NCBI GenBank assembly: GCA_902805985.1
Contig: CADCUW010000296.1
Span: forward strand, 1 to 5,603
From: an uncultured Rubrobacteraceae bacterium
GTDB lineage: Bacteria > Actinomycetota > Rubrobacteria > Rubrobacterales > Rubrobacteraceae
Reading direction: 5' to 3'
Length of the DNA: 5,603 nt
The notes beneath the pieces were generated by a model, which made no database searches, had not been told where the DNA came from, and was given only the letters and a program-made list of their open reading frames with translations. Position 1 is the stretch's first letter. The number at the start of each line of letters is the position of its first letter. Positions 1-5,199 of this stretch are shown here, piece by piece. The position numbers and the translations under genes were made by a program.

Positions 1-85
1 GGTCGCTCTGGGGGCGCTTATGGTGGCGCTCTACGCCATCCTGCAGCTCAACCCGTCGCTACGCGCCCTTCTCGGCTTCCTCTAG
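1..85 (+). CDS. C-terminus of a probable membrane protein (partial)
   Basis: An open frame entering from the left edge (codons from base 2) gives 27 residues and ends at TAG 83-85. The visible part begins VALGALMVALYAILQL and ends RALLGFL, so it is almost entirely hydrophobic with one basic residue, as expected for a final transmembrane helix. It runs convergently into yqeK and overlaps its last 27 bases. The minus strand here has no usable start codon before the window edge, so this + frame is the better coding candidate. The family cannot be named from so little sequence. A chance open frame is possible at this GC content. Confidence 0.42.
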   Translation, partial: VALGALMVALYAILQLNPSLRALLGFL

Positions 86-652
86 CCACTCCAGGGTCTC
101 GAGGCTCGCCGGGTGCGTGGTACGGCCTCGCTCCTCGTTGTGGGCTATGGACCGCCGGAGGGACTCGGCGGCGGCCCCGCGCAGGTCCCGACGGGCCAGG
201 CGGCGCAGGCGCTCCACGCTCGGATAGTCGCGGGCCGGCTCTATCTTGTCCGCGACGTACAGGGCGAGCGAGAGCGGTCCCATCCCGGGGTGTCCCGTGG
301 TGTGATCCCTGACCGCGTCCAGGACCTCGCCGTCATCGACGCCGAGCTCCCGCCGCGCCAGCTCCGCGGCCACCGGACCGTGCAAGAGCTTCGGGCTCTC
401 CCGCTCCGGCTCCCCGACGGGCAGGTTCCAACCGAGGGCCAGGTCCAGGAACTCATTCGGCGACAGCTCGCGGGCCGCGTCGTGCAGGAGGGCGGCGAGA
501 CGCGTCCGGGCGGGGTTGAGGCCGTGGACGCGCGCGAGGTCTTCCGCGGTGTCCGCGACCCGCAAGGTGTGGCCGTAGCGTTTGGCCGAGAGGCGGACGC
601 GGGCAAAGGTGTCGGCCTGCTCGGTAGCGTAGATATTCTCACGGTCCTCCAT
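59..652 (-). CDS. yqeK: YqeK-type HD-domain phosphohydrolase (symmetrical Ap4A hydrolase)
   Basis: The 197-residue protein belongs by motif to the YqeK family, cytosolic HD-domain enzymes that cleave diadenosine tetraphosphate to two ADP with a metal centre. Visible ligands in order are H28 (RYGHTLRV), the HD pair H57-D58 (LLHDAAR), H91 (LLHGPVAA), H117 and H121 (RDHTTGHPGM) and D135 in YVADKIEPAR. Length is normal for the family (about 185-200). The ATG at 652 is preferred because it begins just upstream of the conserved helix and has a TACAAT hexamer seven bases before it; there is no Shine-Dalgarno. In many Gram-positive genomes yqeK follows nadD and precedes rsfS. Here it stands alone, divergent from cinA, and its 3' end overlaps a convergent membrane-protein gene. 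The family call is firm; the exact substrate is inferred from characterised homologues. Confidence 0.9.
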   Translation of the reverse strand: MEDRENIYATEQADTFARVRLSAKRYGHTLRVADTAEDLARVHGLNPARTRLAALLHDAARELSPNEFLDLALGWNLPVGEPERESPKLLHGPVAAELARRELGVDDGEVLDAVRDHTTGHPGMGPLSLALYVADKIEPARDYPSVERLRRLARRDLRGAAAESLRRSIAHNEERGRTTHPASLETLEWLEEAEKGA

Positions 653-659
653 CCGGCGG

Positions 660-669
660 ATTGTAGAAT
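660..669. promoter_or_regulatory. Overlapping divergent -10 elements for yqeK and cinA
   Basis: Read on the + strand, TAGAAT occupies 664-669, six bases before the cinA ATG (676). Read on the minus strand, TACAAT occupies 665-660, seven bases before the yqeK ATG (652). The two hexamers share bases 664-665. Neither gene has a Shine-Dalgarno-like sequence, and the whole gap between start codons is 23 bases. A hexamer of TANNNT type six to eight bases before a start codon is the usual signature of leaderless transcription in actinobacteria. No convincing -35 is seen for either direction, and start sites have not been measured. Confidence 0.6.
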
Positions 670-675
670 AAACGG

Positions 676-1950
676 ATGCAAAACGGACAGAGAGACATAA
701 AGAGCGCGGAGATAGTAACCATCGGGACCGAGATGTTGCTCGGGGACCTCGTGGACACGAATACGGCCTGGATCAGCCAGCGGCTCGCCGCCCTCGGGGT
801 GAGCATGTACCGTCATACCACGGTCGGCGACAACAACGACCGCATCATCGGCGCCCTCAAGGACGCCGCCTCCAGGGCCGACCTCGTCGTCACGACCGGC
901 GGCCTCGGCCCGACCTCGGACGACCTGACGAACGCCTGCCTCGGCATCTTGACCGGCCGCCCGATGGTCGAGTACCCGGAGGCCCGCAGGCACGTCGACG
1001 AGAAGTTCGCCAAGTTCGGCCGCGAGCCCACGCCGTCAAACTACAAGCAGGCCCTCTTCCCCGAAGGGACCGAGCTTATCCCGAACCCCCTCGGGACCGC
1101 GCCGGGGGCTCTCGTGGCGTGGGAGGGGACGCTCTTCGCGACGCTTCCCGGCGTGCCAGCCGAGATGAAGCGGATGTTCGAGGAGACGCTGGAGCCCCTG
1201 ATACGGTCTCGCAGCGACGGCTCCATCGTCTCGAAGACGCTCCACTTCGCCGGCATCGGGGAGTCCGCGCTCGCCGAGAGGGTCCAGGACTTCCTGGACG
1301 CCACGGACCCCACGGTCGCCCCGCTCGCCGGACAGGGCCGGGTGCGCTTACGCATAACGACGCGGGCGGCAACCGAGGAGCAGGCGCACGGCAAGATAGA
1401 GCCCGTGGAGAGGGAGATCCTCAACCGCCTGGGCGAGTACTTCTTCGGTGAGGACGAGGAGACCCTCGAGAGCTCGGTCGGGCGCCTGCTGGGCGAGCGC
1501 GGCGCCACCGTCGCCCTCGCCGAGAGCTGCACGGGCGGTCTGATCTCCAAGCGCCTCACCGACGTCGCCGGCTCCTCGGCGTACTTCGAGGAGGGCTTCG
1601 TCACCTACTCGAACGCCTCCAAGGAGCGCCTGCTAGGCGTCCCGAGCGGGATGCTCGCGGAGCACGGCGCCGTCTCCGAGCCCGTCGCCCGGGCGATGGC
1701 CGAGGGCGCCCGCAAGGCTTCGGGCGCGGACTATGGCCTCTCCGTAACCGGCGTTGCCGGGCCAGACGGCGGCACGGAGGAGAAGCCGGTCGGGCTCGTC
1801 TACGTCGGGGTGGCCGACGCCGAGGGGGCCGTGGCCGAGAAGCTGGACCTGACGGCGTGGGCGCGTTCGAGGGGCTCCATCCGGGAGCGGAGCGCCAACC
1901 GGGCCCTCGACCTGTTGCGGCTCCGGATCGAAGGGCGGGACGGGGCCTAG
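676..1950 (+). CDS. cinA: CinA: nucleotide pyrophosphatase-like domain plus NMN deamidase domain
   Basis: The 424-residue protein is a full-length two-domain CinA. Residues about 11-180 form the MoaB/MoCF-like COG1058 domain: [14 protein letters not shown] and DTNTAWI at the start, [11 protein letters not shown] at 73-83, PNPLGTAPG at 137-145 and LPGVPAEM near 157-164. In characterised CinA proteins this part has ADP-ribose pyrophosphatase activity. Residues about 265-420 form the PncC-like domain, which deamidates nicotinamide mononucleotide for NAD recycling: AESCTGGLI at 282-290, [20 protein letters not shown] and [12 protein letters not shown] near 356-367. The first ten residues ([10 protein letters not shown]) are extra to the usual start, but no later in-frame ATG fits and the -10 spacing supports 676. 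Many bacteria place recA after cinA; here the next + strand element is a small transcription unit instead. No frameshift is visible. Confidence 0.93.
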   Translation: MQNGQRDIKSAEIVTIGTEMLLGDLVDTNTAWISQRLAALGVSMYRHTTVGDNNDRIIGALKDAASRADLVVTTGGLGPTSDDLTNACLGILTGRPMVEYPEARRHVDEKFAKFGREPTPSNYKQALFPEGTELIPNPLGTAPGALVAWEGTLFATLPGVPAEMKRMFEETLEPLIRSRSDGSIVSKTLHFAGIGESALAERVQDFLDATDPTVAPLAGQGRVRLRITTRAATEEQAHGKIEPVEREILNRLGEYFFGEDEETLESSVGRLLGERGATVALAESCTGGLISKRLTDVAGSSAYFEEGFVTYSNASKERLLGVPSGMLAEHGAVSEPVARAMAEGARKASGADYGLSVTGVAGPDGGTEEKPVGLVYVGVADAEGAVAEKLDLTAWARSRGSIRERSANRALDLLRLRIEGRDGA

Positions 1951-1960
1951 ACGGGGCCGC

Positions 1961-2001
1961 AAAAAATATCTCTTGCCGCTTGTCCATAGTGGTAGTAGAA
2001 T
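1961..2001 (+). promoter_or_regulatory. Strong sigma-A-type promoter with A-tract upstream element
   Basis: TTGCCG at 1973-1978 and TAGAAT at 1996-2001 are separated by exactly 17 bases. An A/T run (AAAAAATAT, 1961-1969) sits directly upstream of the -35, where an UP element would bind the alpha subunit. This is unusual in so GC-rich a region. Transcription would begin near 2008, inside the stretch after cinA, and drive the small unit ending at the terminator at 2207-2241. cinA itself has no T-rich hairpin before this point, so some read-through from cinA is also possible. Confidence 0.68.
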
Positions 2002-2025
2002 CCTCGCTAGTCGAAAGCACGCGAG

Positions 2026-2039
2026 AGGAGGTGATCCAG
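2026..2039 (+). promoter_or_regulatory. Extended Shine-Dalgarno: 14-nt complement of the 16S rRNA 3' end
   Basis: AGGAGGTGATCCAG is perfectly complementary to CTGGATCACCTCCT, the conserved 3' end of bacterial 16S rRNA. Ordinary ribosome binding sites pair over four to seven bases. It lies about 18 bases after the predicted transcript start. The GTG at 2031 is embedded within it, too close for normal initiation, while the best-spaced codon in the same frame is ATA at 2040. It may recruit ribosomes to a leader peptide or act without productive translation. Confidence 0.6.
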
Positions 2040-2099
2040 ATAGACGCATCGAGCAGTAGTAGCCGCGGGTATCTTCTGGGAGAGGTGGCTCTGACCTAG
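2031..2099 (+). CDS. Putative leader peptide with five consecutive serine codons
   Basis: A 22-codon frame starting at GTG (2031) and ending at TAG (2097-2099) encodes a peptide beginning VIQIDASSSSSRGYLL. The five serine codons at 2049-2063 are TCG AGC AGT AGT AGC; four are AGY codons read by a single tRNA type, and AGT is uncommon in GC-rich genes. The run ends exactly where the 5' strand of the 10-bp closing stem begins (2064), so a ribosome paused on it would mask that strand. This is the geometry of an amino-acid attenuator. The start codon is uncertain because GTG overlaps the Shine-Dalgarno; ATA at 2040 has better spacing. No serine gene follows, so the regulatory role is inference. 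Confidence 0.38.
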   Translation: MIQIDASSSSSRGYLLGEVALT

Positions 2100-2206
2100 C
2101 CCCACCTAAATCCCATGTGGGATCCTGGGTTATCTCTAATCCGCCTCTCTGGTCATTCAGGCGGACGTGCTAGAAACAAGGATACCCGCGCAAGGCTCAA
2201 TTGGGT

Positions 2207-2241
2207 ACGGCCCCCGGATCTCTCCGGGGGTCCGTTTTTTT
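2207..2241 (+). terminator. Intrinsic terminator of the small transcription unit
   Basis: ACGGCCCCCGGA (2207-2218) pairs with TCCGGGGG and CCGT (2223-2235) around a TCTC loop. This makes 12 base pairs with a single bulged T at 2231, followed by seven T residues ending at 2241. It is a textbook rho-independent terminator and the only one in the window with a good T tract. No clear antiterminator complementary to its 5' arm is visible upstream. Confidence 0.9.
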
Positions 2242-2383
2242 GCTATAGCTGGTAACGATCGCCCGTCGCTTCGAATCGTCAACCCCGGTCATCTTCTCCA
2301 CCGCCCCCCGGCGGGTCGTCCTCGAGAACGGCTTCTTCAATCCCGCGACCCTACTCCCGGCTGATTCGTTCCGCCGGGCGTAG
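2242..2383. other. Intergenic stretch without a supportable gene
   Basis: Both strands carry open frames here, as expected at this GC content, but none has a credible start. A + strand frame from 2249 to TAG at 2378-2380 reads RFESSTPVIFSTAP and later VVLENGFFNPATLLPADSF, with mostly G/C third positions. It follows a stop directly and contains no ATG, GTG or TTG. The minus strand frame over the same bases runs into the terminator. It could be a decayed gene end or simply non-coding spacer. Confidence 0.4.
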
Positions 2384-2425
2384 CCGAGCGCCCCGCGCCG
2401 CTTCGAGGCGGCGCGGGGCGCTCGG
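2384..2425. terminator. 18-bp perfect GC-rich hairpin (possible U-less terminator)
   Basis: The arm at 2384-2401 (CCGAGCGCCCCGCGCCGC) is perfectly complementary to 2408-2425 around the loop TTCGAG. There is no T tract on either side. It lies 15 bases past the minus-strand stop at 2441-2443 and between two converging transcription units. A hairpin terminator lacking a U tail, as described in actinobacteria, acting on transcripts from the citrate synthase side is the likely role. Its efficiency cannot be judged from sequence. Confidence 0.6.
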
Positions 2426-2440
2426 AGGTATTGACTGGCC

Positions 2441-2674
2441 CTAGGGCAGCGGCGGGGGTGGGTTATCCGGGGACGGGAAGTCTTTGAGGGCGCGGTCGGG
2501 GTCGACCGTGCCGGAGTTGTCCAGGGCGTCGAGCATGAACTGGACGGCGACCGGGTCCTCGTATGGACCATACGGTCTGTGGTAACGGCAGAACCACCGC
2601 CCCCGGACTGTTCGATCCGCGGTAGACGCGCGTCCCGGGCGAAGTTCCTTGCGACGGCGTCGGCGTAACCCCGG
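2441..2674 (-). pseudogene. Start-less coding-like remnant downstream of citrate synthase
   Basis: In the citrate synthase frame, directly after its TAA, the minus strand stays open to TAG at 2441-2443. The distal part reads YGPYEDPVAVQFMLDALDN, then TVDPDRALKDF and a proline-rich end (NPPPPLP), with nearly all third codon positions G or C and an acidic composition like real proteins of this genome. The proximal part loses this codon signal. The adjacent frame instead looks protein-like (GYADAVARNFARDARLPRIE, about 2612-2671), suggesting a frameshift. No ATG, GTG or TTG precedes the good segment; the first ATG (2536) has no Shine-Dalgarno and would leave 31 residues. No family is recognised. 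A real small gene with a sequencing error or an unusual start is the alternative. Confidence 0.32.
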
Positions 2675-3838
2675 TTACTCCGGGAGTGCTTCCCGCGACC
2701 GCGGTGAAGGACGCTCCCCCGGTGGCACCCAGCGGCGGTCCTCCGCCCCGACGTACTCGGACTGCGGGCGGATGAGGCGGTCTTCTGCCTGCTGTTCGAG
2801 GCAGTGGGCCGTCCAGCCGGCGACCCGGCCGACGGCGAAGGTCGGGGTGAAGAGTTCTGTGGGGAGGCCGAGGCCGTGCAGGAGCAGGGCCGTGTAGAAC
2901 TCGACGTTGGTCTGAAGGTTTCGCCCCGGTCTGTGCTCGGCGAGGAGGCGGAGCGCGGTCTCCTCTACGTTCAGGGCGAGGTCGTAGAGGTCCCTGTCTC
3001 CGTCGGAGGCGAAGAGTCGTTCGGCGGCGGCGGCCAGGACATCGGCGCGGGGGTCGCGGACGCGGTAGATCCTGTGCCCGAAACCCATGAGCCGCTCCCC
3101 GCGCCGGAGCTTCTCCCGCAGGACGGCCTCGGCGTTCCCGGTCGCCTCAATCTCGAAGACCACGTCGAGCGCGGGTCCGGGCGCGCCGCCGTGCAGCGGG
3201 CCCTTGAGGGTGCCCACGGCGCCGACCACGGCCGAGACGAGGTCCGAGCGGGTGGCGACGATCACGCGCGCCGCGAAGGTCGAGGCGTTCATGCCGTGGT
3301 CTGAGACGGTGCACAGGTACGTCTCGAGCGCCCGCACAGATCCCTCGCCCGGCACCTCCCCCCTGAGCATGTAAAGGTAGTTGGCGGCGTGGCCCAGTCC
3401 CTCATCCGGCTGGATGGGCTCTTCTCCGCTCAACAACCGTTGGTAGGTGGCCACGATCACCGGGAACCGGGCCACGAGGTCGAGCGCCGGGTCGTCTGAA
3501 ACGTCGAGGCTCAAGGTGTCCGCCGCCATCCGCAGTGCGTCCATCCCCGAGACCCCGCGCGCGGCTGCCGCCCGCAGGAGGTCTACGGTGGCCCCGGGCA
3601 ACCCCCGCCGCCCGGCGAGCGCCGTCCGGAACGCCGCGAACTCCTCCGCATCGGGCAGCCCGTCGTGCCGGAGGAGGTAGACGACCTCCTCGAAGCTCGC
3701 GCGTCCAGCCAACTCCTCCACCGGAAAGCCGGCCAGGGTCAGCACCCCGGCCTCGCCGTCCACGCCGCTGATGCGGGTCCGCGCGGCGGCCACGCCCTCC
3801 AACCCCGCAACGAAAGAGACCCCCGAACCGCCACCCAT
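2675..3838 (-). CDS. Citrate synthase (CitA-like)
   Basis: This is a citrate synthase of about 387 residues, condensing acetyl-CoA with oxaloacetate in the cytosolic TCA cycle; some relatives act as 2-methylcitrate synthases. Positions here count from an upstream TTG at 3871. The motifs are SDHGMNASTFAAR (H192), KGPLHGGAP (catalytic H227), MGFGHRIYRVRDPRAD (catalytic H266), TNVEFYTALLL (E324 where the catalytic Asp usually lies), FAVGRVAGWTAH (R349, H356) and DRLIRPQSEYVG. A 23-residue tail containing RRWVPPGER follows, as in many actinobacterial relatives. I chose the ATG at 3836-3838 because GGAGG (3850-3846) lies seven bases before it and GLEGVAAA follows shortly; TTG at 3871 lacks a good ribosome site. 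It is divergent from a helix-turn-helix-citrate synthase fusion. Citrate versus methylcitrate specificity is undecided, as no prp genes are in view. Confidence 0.92.
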   Translation of the reverse strand: MGGGSGVSFVAGLEGVAAARTRISGVDGEAGVLTLAGFPVEELAGRASFEEVVYLLRHDGLPDAEEFAAFRTALAGRRGLPGATVDLLRAAAARGVSGMDALRMAADTLSLDVSDDPALDLVARFPVIVATYQRLLSGEEPIQPDEGLGHAANYLYMLRGEVPGEGSVRALETYLCTVSDHGMNASTFAARVIVATRSDLVSAVVGAVGTLKGPLHGGAPGPALDVVFEIEATGNAEAVLREKLRRGERLMGFGHRIYRVRDPRADVLAAAAERLFASDGDRDLYDLALNVEETALRLLAEHRPGRNLQTNVEFYTALLLHGLGLPTELFTPTFAVGRVAGWTAHCLEQQAEDRLIRPQSEYVGAEDRRWVPPGERPSPRSREALPE

Positions 3839-3918
3839 CCCATCGCCTCCGATCCCACACAGGTCCATCAATCCGGAGCCTCTCGGCCCCCGTACCCGCC
3901 ATCGTATCCGGGTTTCTC

Positions 3919-3953
3919 TGTCTAATCAACGTTGATACATAGATCAATATAAC
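3919..3953. promoter_or_regulatory. AT-rich operator/promoter island between the divergent citrate synthase genes
   Basis: ATCAACGTTGAT (3925-3936) is a perfect 12-bp palindrome. A third half-site ATCAA (3943-3947) makes a second inverted repeat, TTGAT-6-ATCAA (3932-3947). On the minus strand, TTGATC (3947-3942), 17 bases and TAGACA (3924-3919) form a candidate promoter for the citrate synthase gene, with the palindrome filling the spacer. On the + strand, TATAAC (3948-3953) is a candidate -10 without a good -35. The neighbouring fusion protein with a MerR-like DNA-binding domain is the obvious candidate binder. Binding is inference. Confidence 0.55.
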
Positions 3954-3983
3954 GTAGGATGCCGACGTATCTGGCGGATCTTG

Positions 3984-3989
3984 AGGAGG
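3984..3989 (+). promoter_or_regulatory. Ribosome binding site fixing the TTG start of the fusion gene
   Basis: AGGAGG lies four bases before TTG at 3994. No other ATG, GTG or TTG in this frame is placed before the conserved YLTAGEAAGELGVS helix, so this site decides the start. Confidence 0.75.
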
Positions 3990-3993
3990 TCCA

Positions 3994-5196
3994 TTGGGGT
4001 CTGGGCGTTATCTGACAGCGGGGGAGGCGGCTGGGGAGTTGGGGGTGAGTTTGCCGACGCTGTACTCCTACGTGAGCCGGGGGATGGTGAGGTCCGAGGC
4101 GGCGGAGGGGGGGAGGCGGAGCAGACGATACAGGGCTGAGGACGTGCGGGCCTTGAAGGAGCGCAAGGAGAGGAGGAGGGACCCTGAGGGGGTGCCCGAG
4201 GGGGCGTTGCGGTGGGGGGCGCCGGTGCTCGAGTCGGGGATCACGCTCGTGGACGGGGGGCGGTTGTTCTACAGGGGGCGCGACGTCGAGGAACTGGTCT
4301 CGGAGGCCGGCATCGAGGGGGTGGCGGCCTTGATCTGGACCGGGGATGCGGGAAGGGCGGCGGAGGTCTTCCCCGGCGACGTCGAGGCTCCGTCCCCGCG
4401 GGTACGGGAGACGCTGCGGACGCTGGAGGGGCTTGCGCCCATGGAGCTTTTCCAGGCTCTGCTGCCGGTCGCCTCCGCAGAGGACCCGGTCGGCTACGAT
4501 TTGCGCCCGGCGGGCGTCGTTGGGACGGGCTCCAGGGTCTTGCGCCTCATGGCGGGCGTCGTCGGCGGGGCGGGAACGGGAGGGACGGCGGAGGCGCTCC
4601 GGCGGGGCTGGTGCCCCGGGGAGCCGGGCGCGGTGGCGCTGCTCGACGCGGCGCTTGTCCTCTGCGCCGACCACGAGCTGCCGGTCTCGACCTTCGCGGC
4701 CCGGTGCGTGGCGTCTTCGGGGGCGACCCCGTACGCCGTCGTGCAGGCGGGCCTCGCGGCGCTCGGCGGGACCAGGCACGGGGGGCAGGTGGAGCTCGTG
4801 GAGGCCTTTCTGGATGAGGTCGCGGCGGCCGGCGCCGCGCGGAAGGTCATAGCCGGACGCCTCCGCCGGGGCGACGGCCTACCGGGTTTCGGGCACCCGC
4901 TCTACCCAGACGGCGACCCCAGGGGCGCAGCCCTGCTCCGGATCACGGCCGAAGCCATGCCGGAAAGCTCCGCCGCGGGGCTCTCCGGCGCGGTCGTCGA
5001 AGAAGTCCGAGACCTCACCGGCGAGCGCCCCACCTTGGACCTCGCGCTCGCGACCATCGCCCGCGCGCTGGGCCTGCCCGCCGGCGGGGCCGTGGCCCTG
5101 TTCGCCGTGGGGCGGACGGTCGGCTGGATCGGCCACGCCATTGAGCAGTACGCCAGCGACAAGCTCATACGCCCCCGGGCCCGATACGTCGGTTAG
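3994..5196 (+). CDS. Helix-turn-helix-citrate synthase fusion protein
   Basis: The 400-residue protein joins two domains. Residues about 5-55 are a MerR/excisionase-like winged helix-turn-helix: YLTAGEAAGELGVSLPTLYS, then YVSRGMV and a basic wing RRSRRYRAEDV. A charged linker (KERKERRRDPEG) leads to a citrate synthase domain at about 70-400. That domain keeps CADHELPVSTFAAR (H227), GGTRHGG (catalytic H262), GFGHPLYPDGDPRG (catalytic H301), RPTLDLALA (catalytic D349), FAVGRTVGWIGHAIEQ (R374, H381) and KLIRPRARYVG at the very end. The enzyme part is shorter than its divergent neighbour and lacks that protein's C-terminal tail. Such fusions are known in databases as citrate synthase family proteins with an N-terminal helix-turn-helix, often beside a second citrate synthase gene, but their function is little studied. 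It may be an active enzyme, a ligand-sensing regulator, or both. The start is TTG with AGGAGG four bases upstream. Confidence 0.88.
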   Translation: MGSGRYLTAGEAAGELGVSLPTLYSYVSRGMVRSEAAEGGRRSRRYRAEDVRALKERKERRRDPEGVPEGALRWGAPVLESGITLVDGGRLFYRGRDVEELVSEAGIEGVAALIWTGDAGRAAEVFPGDVEAPSPRVRETLRTLEGLAPMELFQALLPVASAEDPVGYDLRPAGVVGTGSRVLRLMAGVVGGAGTGGTAEALRRGWCPGEPGAVALLDAALVLCADHELPVSTFAARCVASSGATPYAVVQAGLAALGGTRHGGQVELVEAFLDEVAAAGAARKVIAGRLRRGDGLPGFGHPLYPDGDPRGAALLRITAEAMPESSAAGLSGAVVEEVRDLTGERPTLDLALATIARALGLPAGGAVALFAVGRTVGWIGHAIEQYASDKLIRPRARYVG

Positions 5197-5199
5197 CAA

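Larger units (their letters stand above)
2008..2241 (+). ncRNA. Unidentified structured small RNA or leader transcript
   Basis: The span from the predicted start near 2008 to the terminator gives a transcript of about 234 nt. A perfect 10-bp stem pairs CGCGGGTATC (2064-2073) with GATACCCGCG (2181-2190). AGCC (2061-2064) could also pair with GGCT (2194-2197) around a GCAA bulge, in place of the outermost C-G pair. Inside it, GAGAGGTGG (2080-2088) can pair with CCGCCTCTC (2141-2149). Alternatively AGGTGG (2083-2088) pairs with CCACCT (2102-2107), while TCCGCCT (2140-2146) pairs with AGGCGGA (2159-2165). ATCCC/GGGAT forms a further hairpin at 2110-2123. The competing helices resemble a riboswitch or attenuator. 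I compared it from memory with SAM-I, T-box, M-box, ydaO, 6S, tmRNA, SRP and RNase P RNAs and found no convincing match. No gene follows on the + strand, so a free-standing regulatory RNA is equally possible. Confidence 0.55.

Noticed and set aside
1939..1958. Direct repeat GACGGGGCC (1939-1947 and 1950-1958) flanking the cinA stop
   Set aside because: Nine bases in very GC-rich DNA with no palindrome or spacing that suggests an operator.
2026..2039. Minus strand reads CTGGATCACCTCCT, identical to the end of 16S rRNA
   Set aside because: The bases before it do not continue as 16S, and no rRNA helix is present. On the + strand it is explained as a long Shine-Dalgarno after a promoter.
2064..2190. 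SAM-I riboswitch (GGTATC...GAGAGGTGG...GATACC resembles its closing and P2 region)
   Set aside because: The conserved GGGA, GATGAAGCC and GGCAACC core elements are absent, and no methionine gene follows.
2064..2241. T-box leader
   Set aside because: There is no T-box sequence pairing with a tRNA end, no recognisable specifier stem, and no synthetase or amino-acid gene downstream.
2167..2364. 65-residue + strand open frame
   Set aside because: It starts inside the RNA structure and crosses the terminator; no ribosome site or family resemblance.
2197..2571. 124-residue minus-strand open frame
   Set aside because: It runs through the intrinsic terminator and the 18-bp hairpin, is extremely Arg/Pro/Ser-rich, and looks like a shadow frame.
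3922..4779. Long minus-strand open frame opposite the fusion gene
   Set aside because: Arg/Pro-rich antisense shadow of a well-supported gene.
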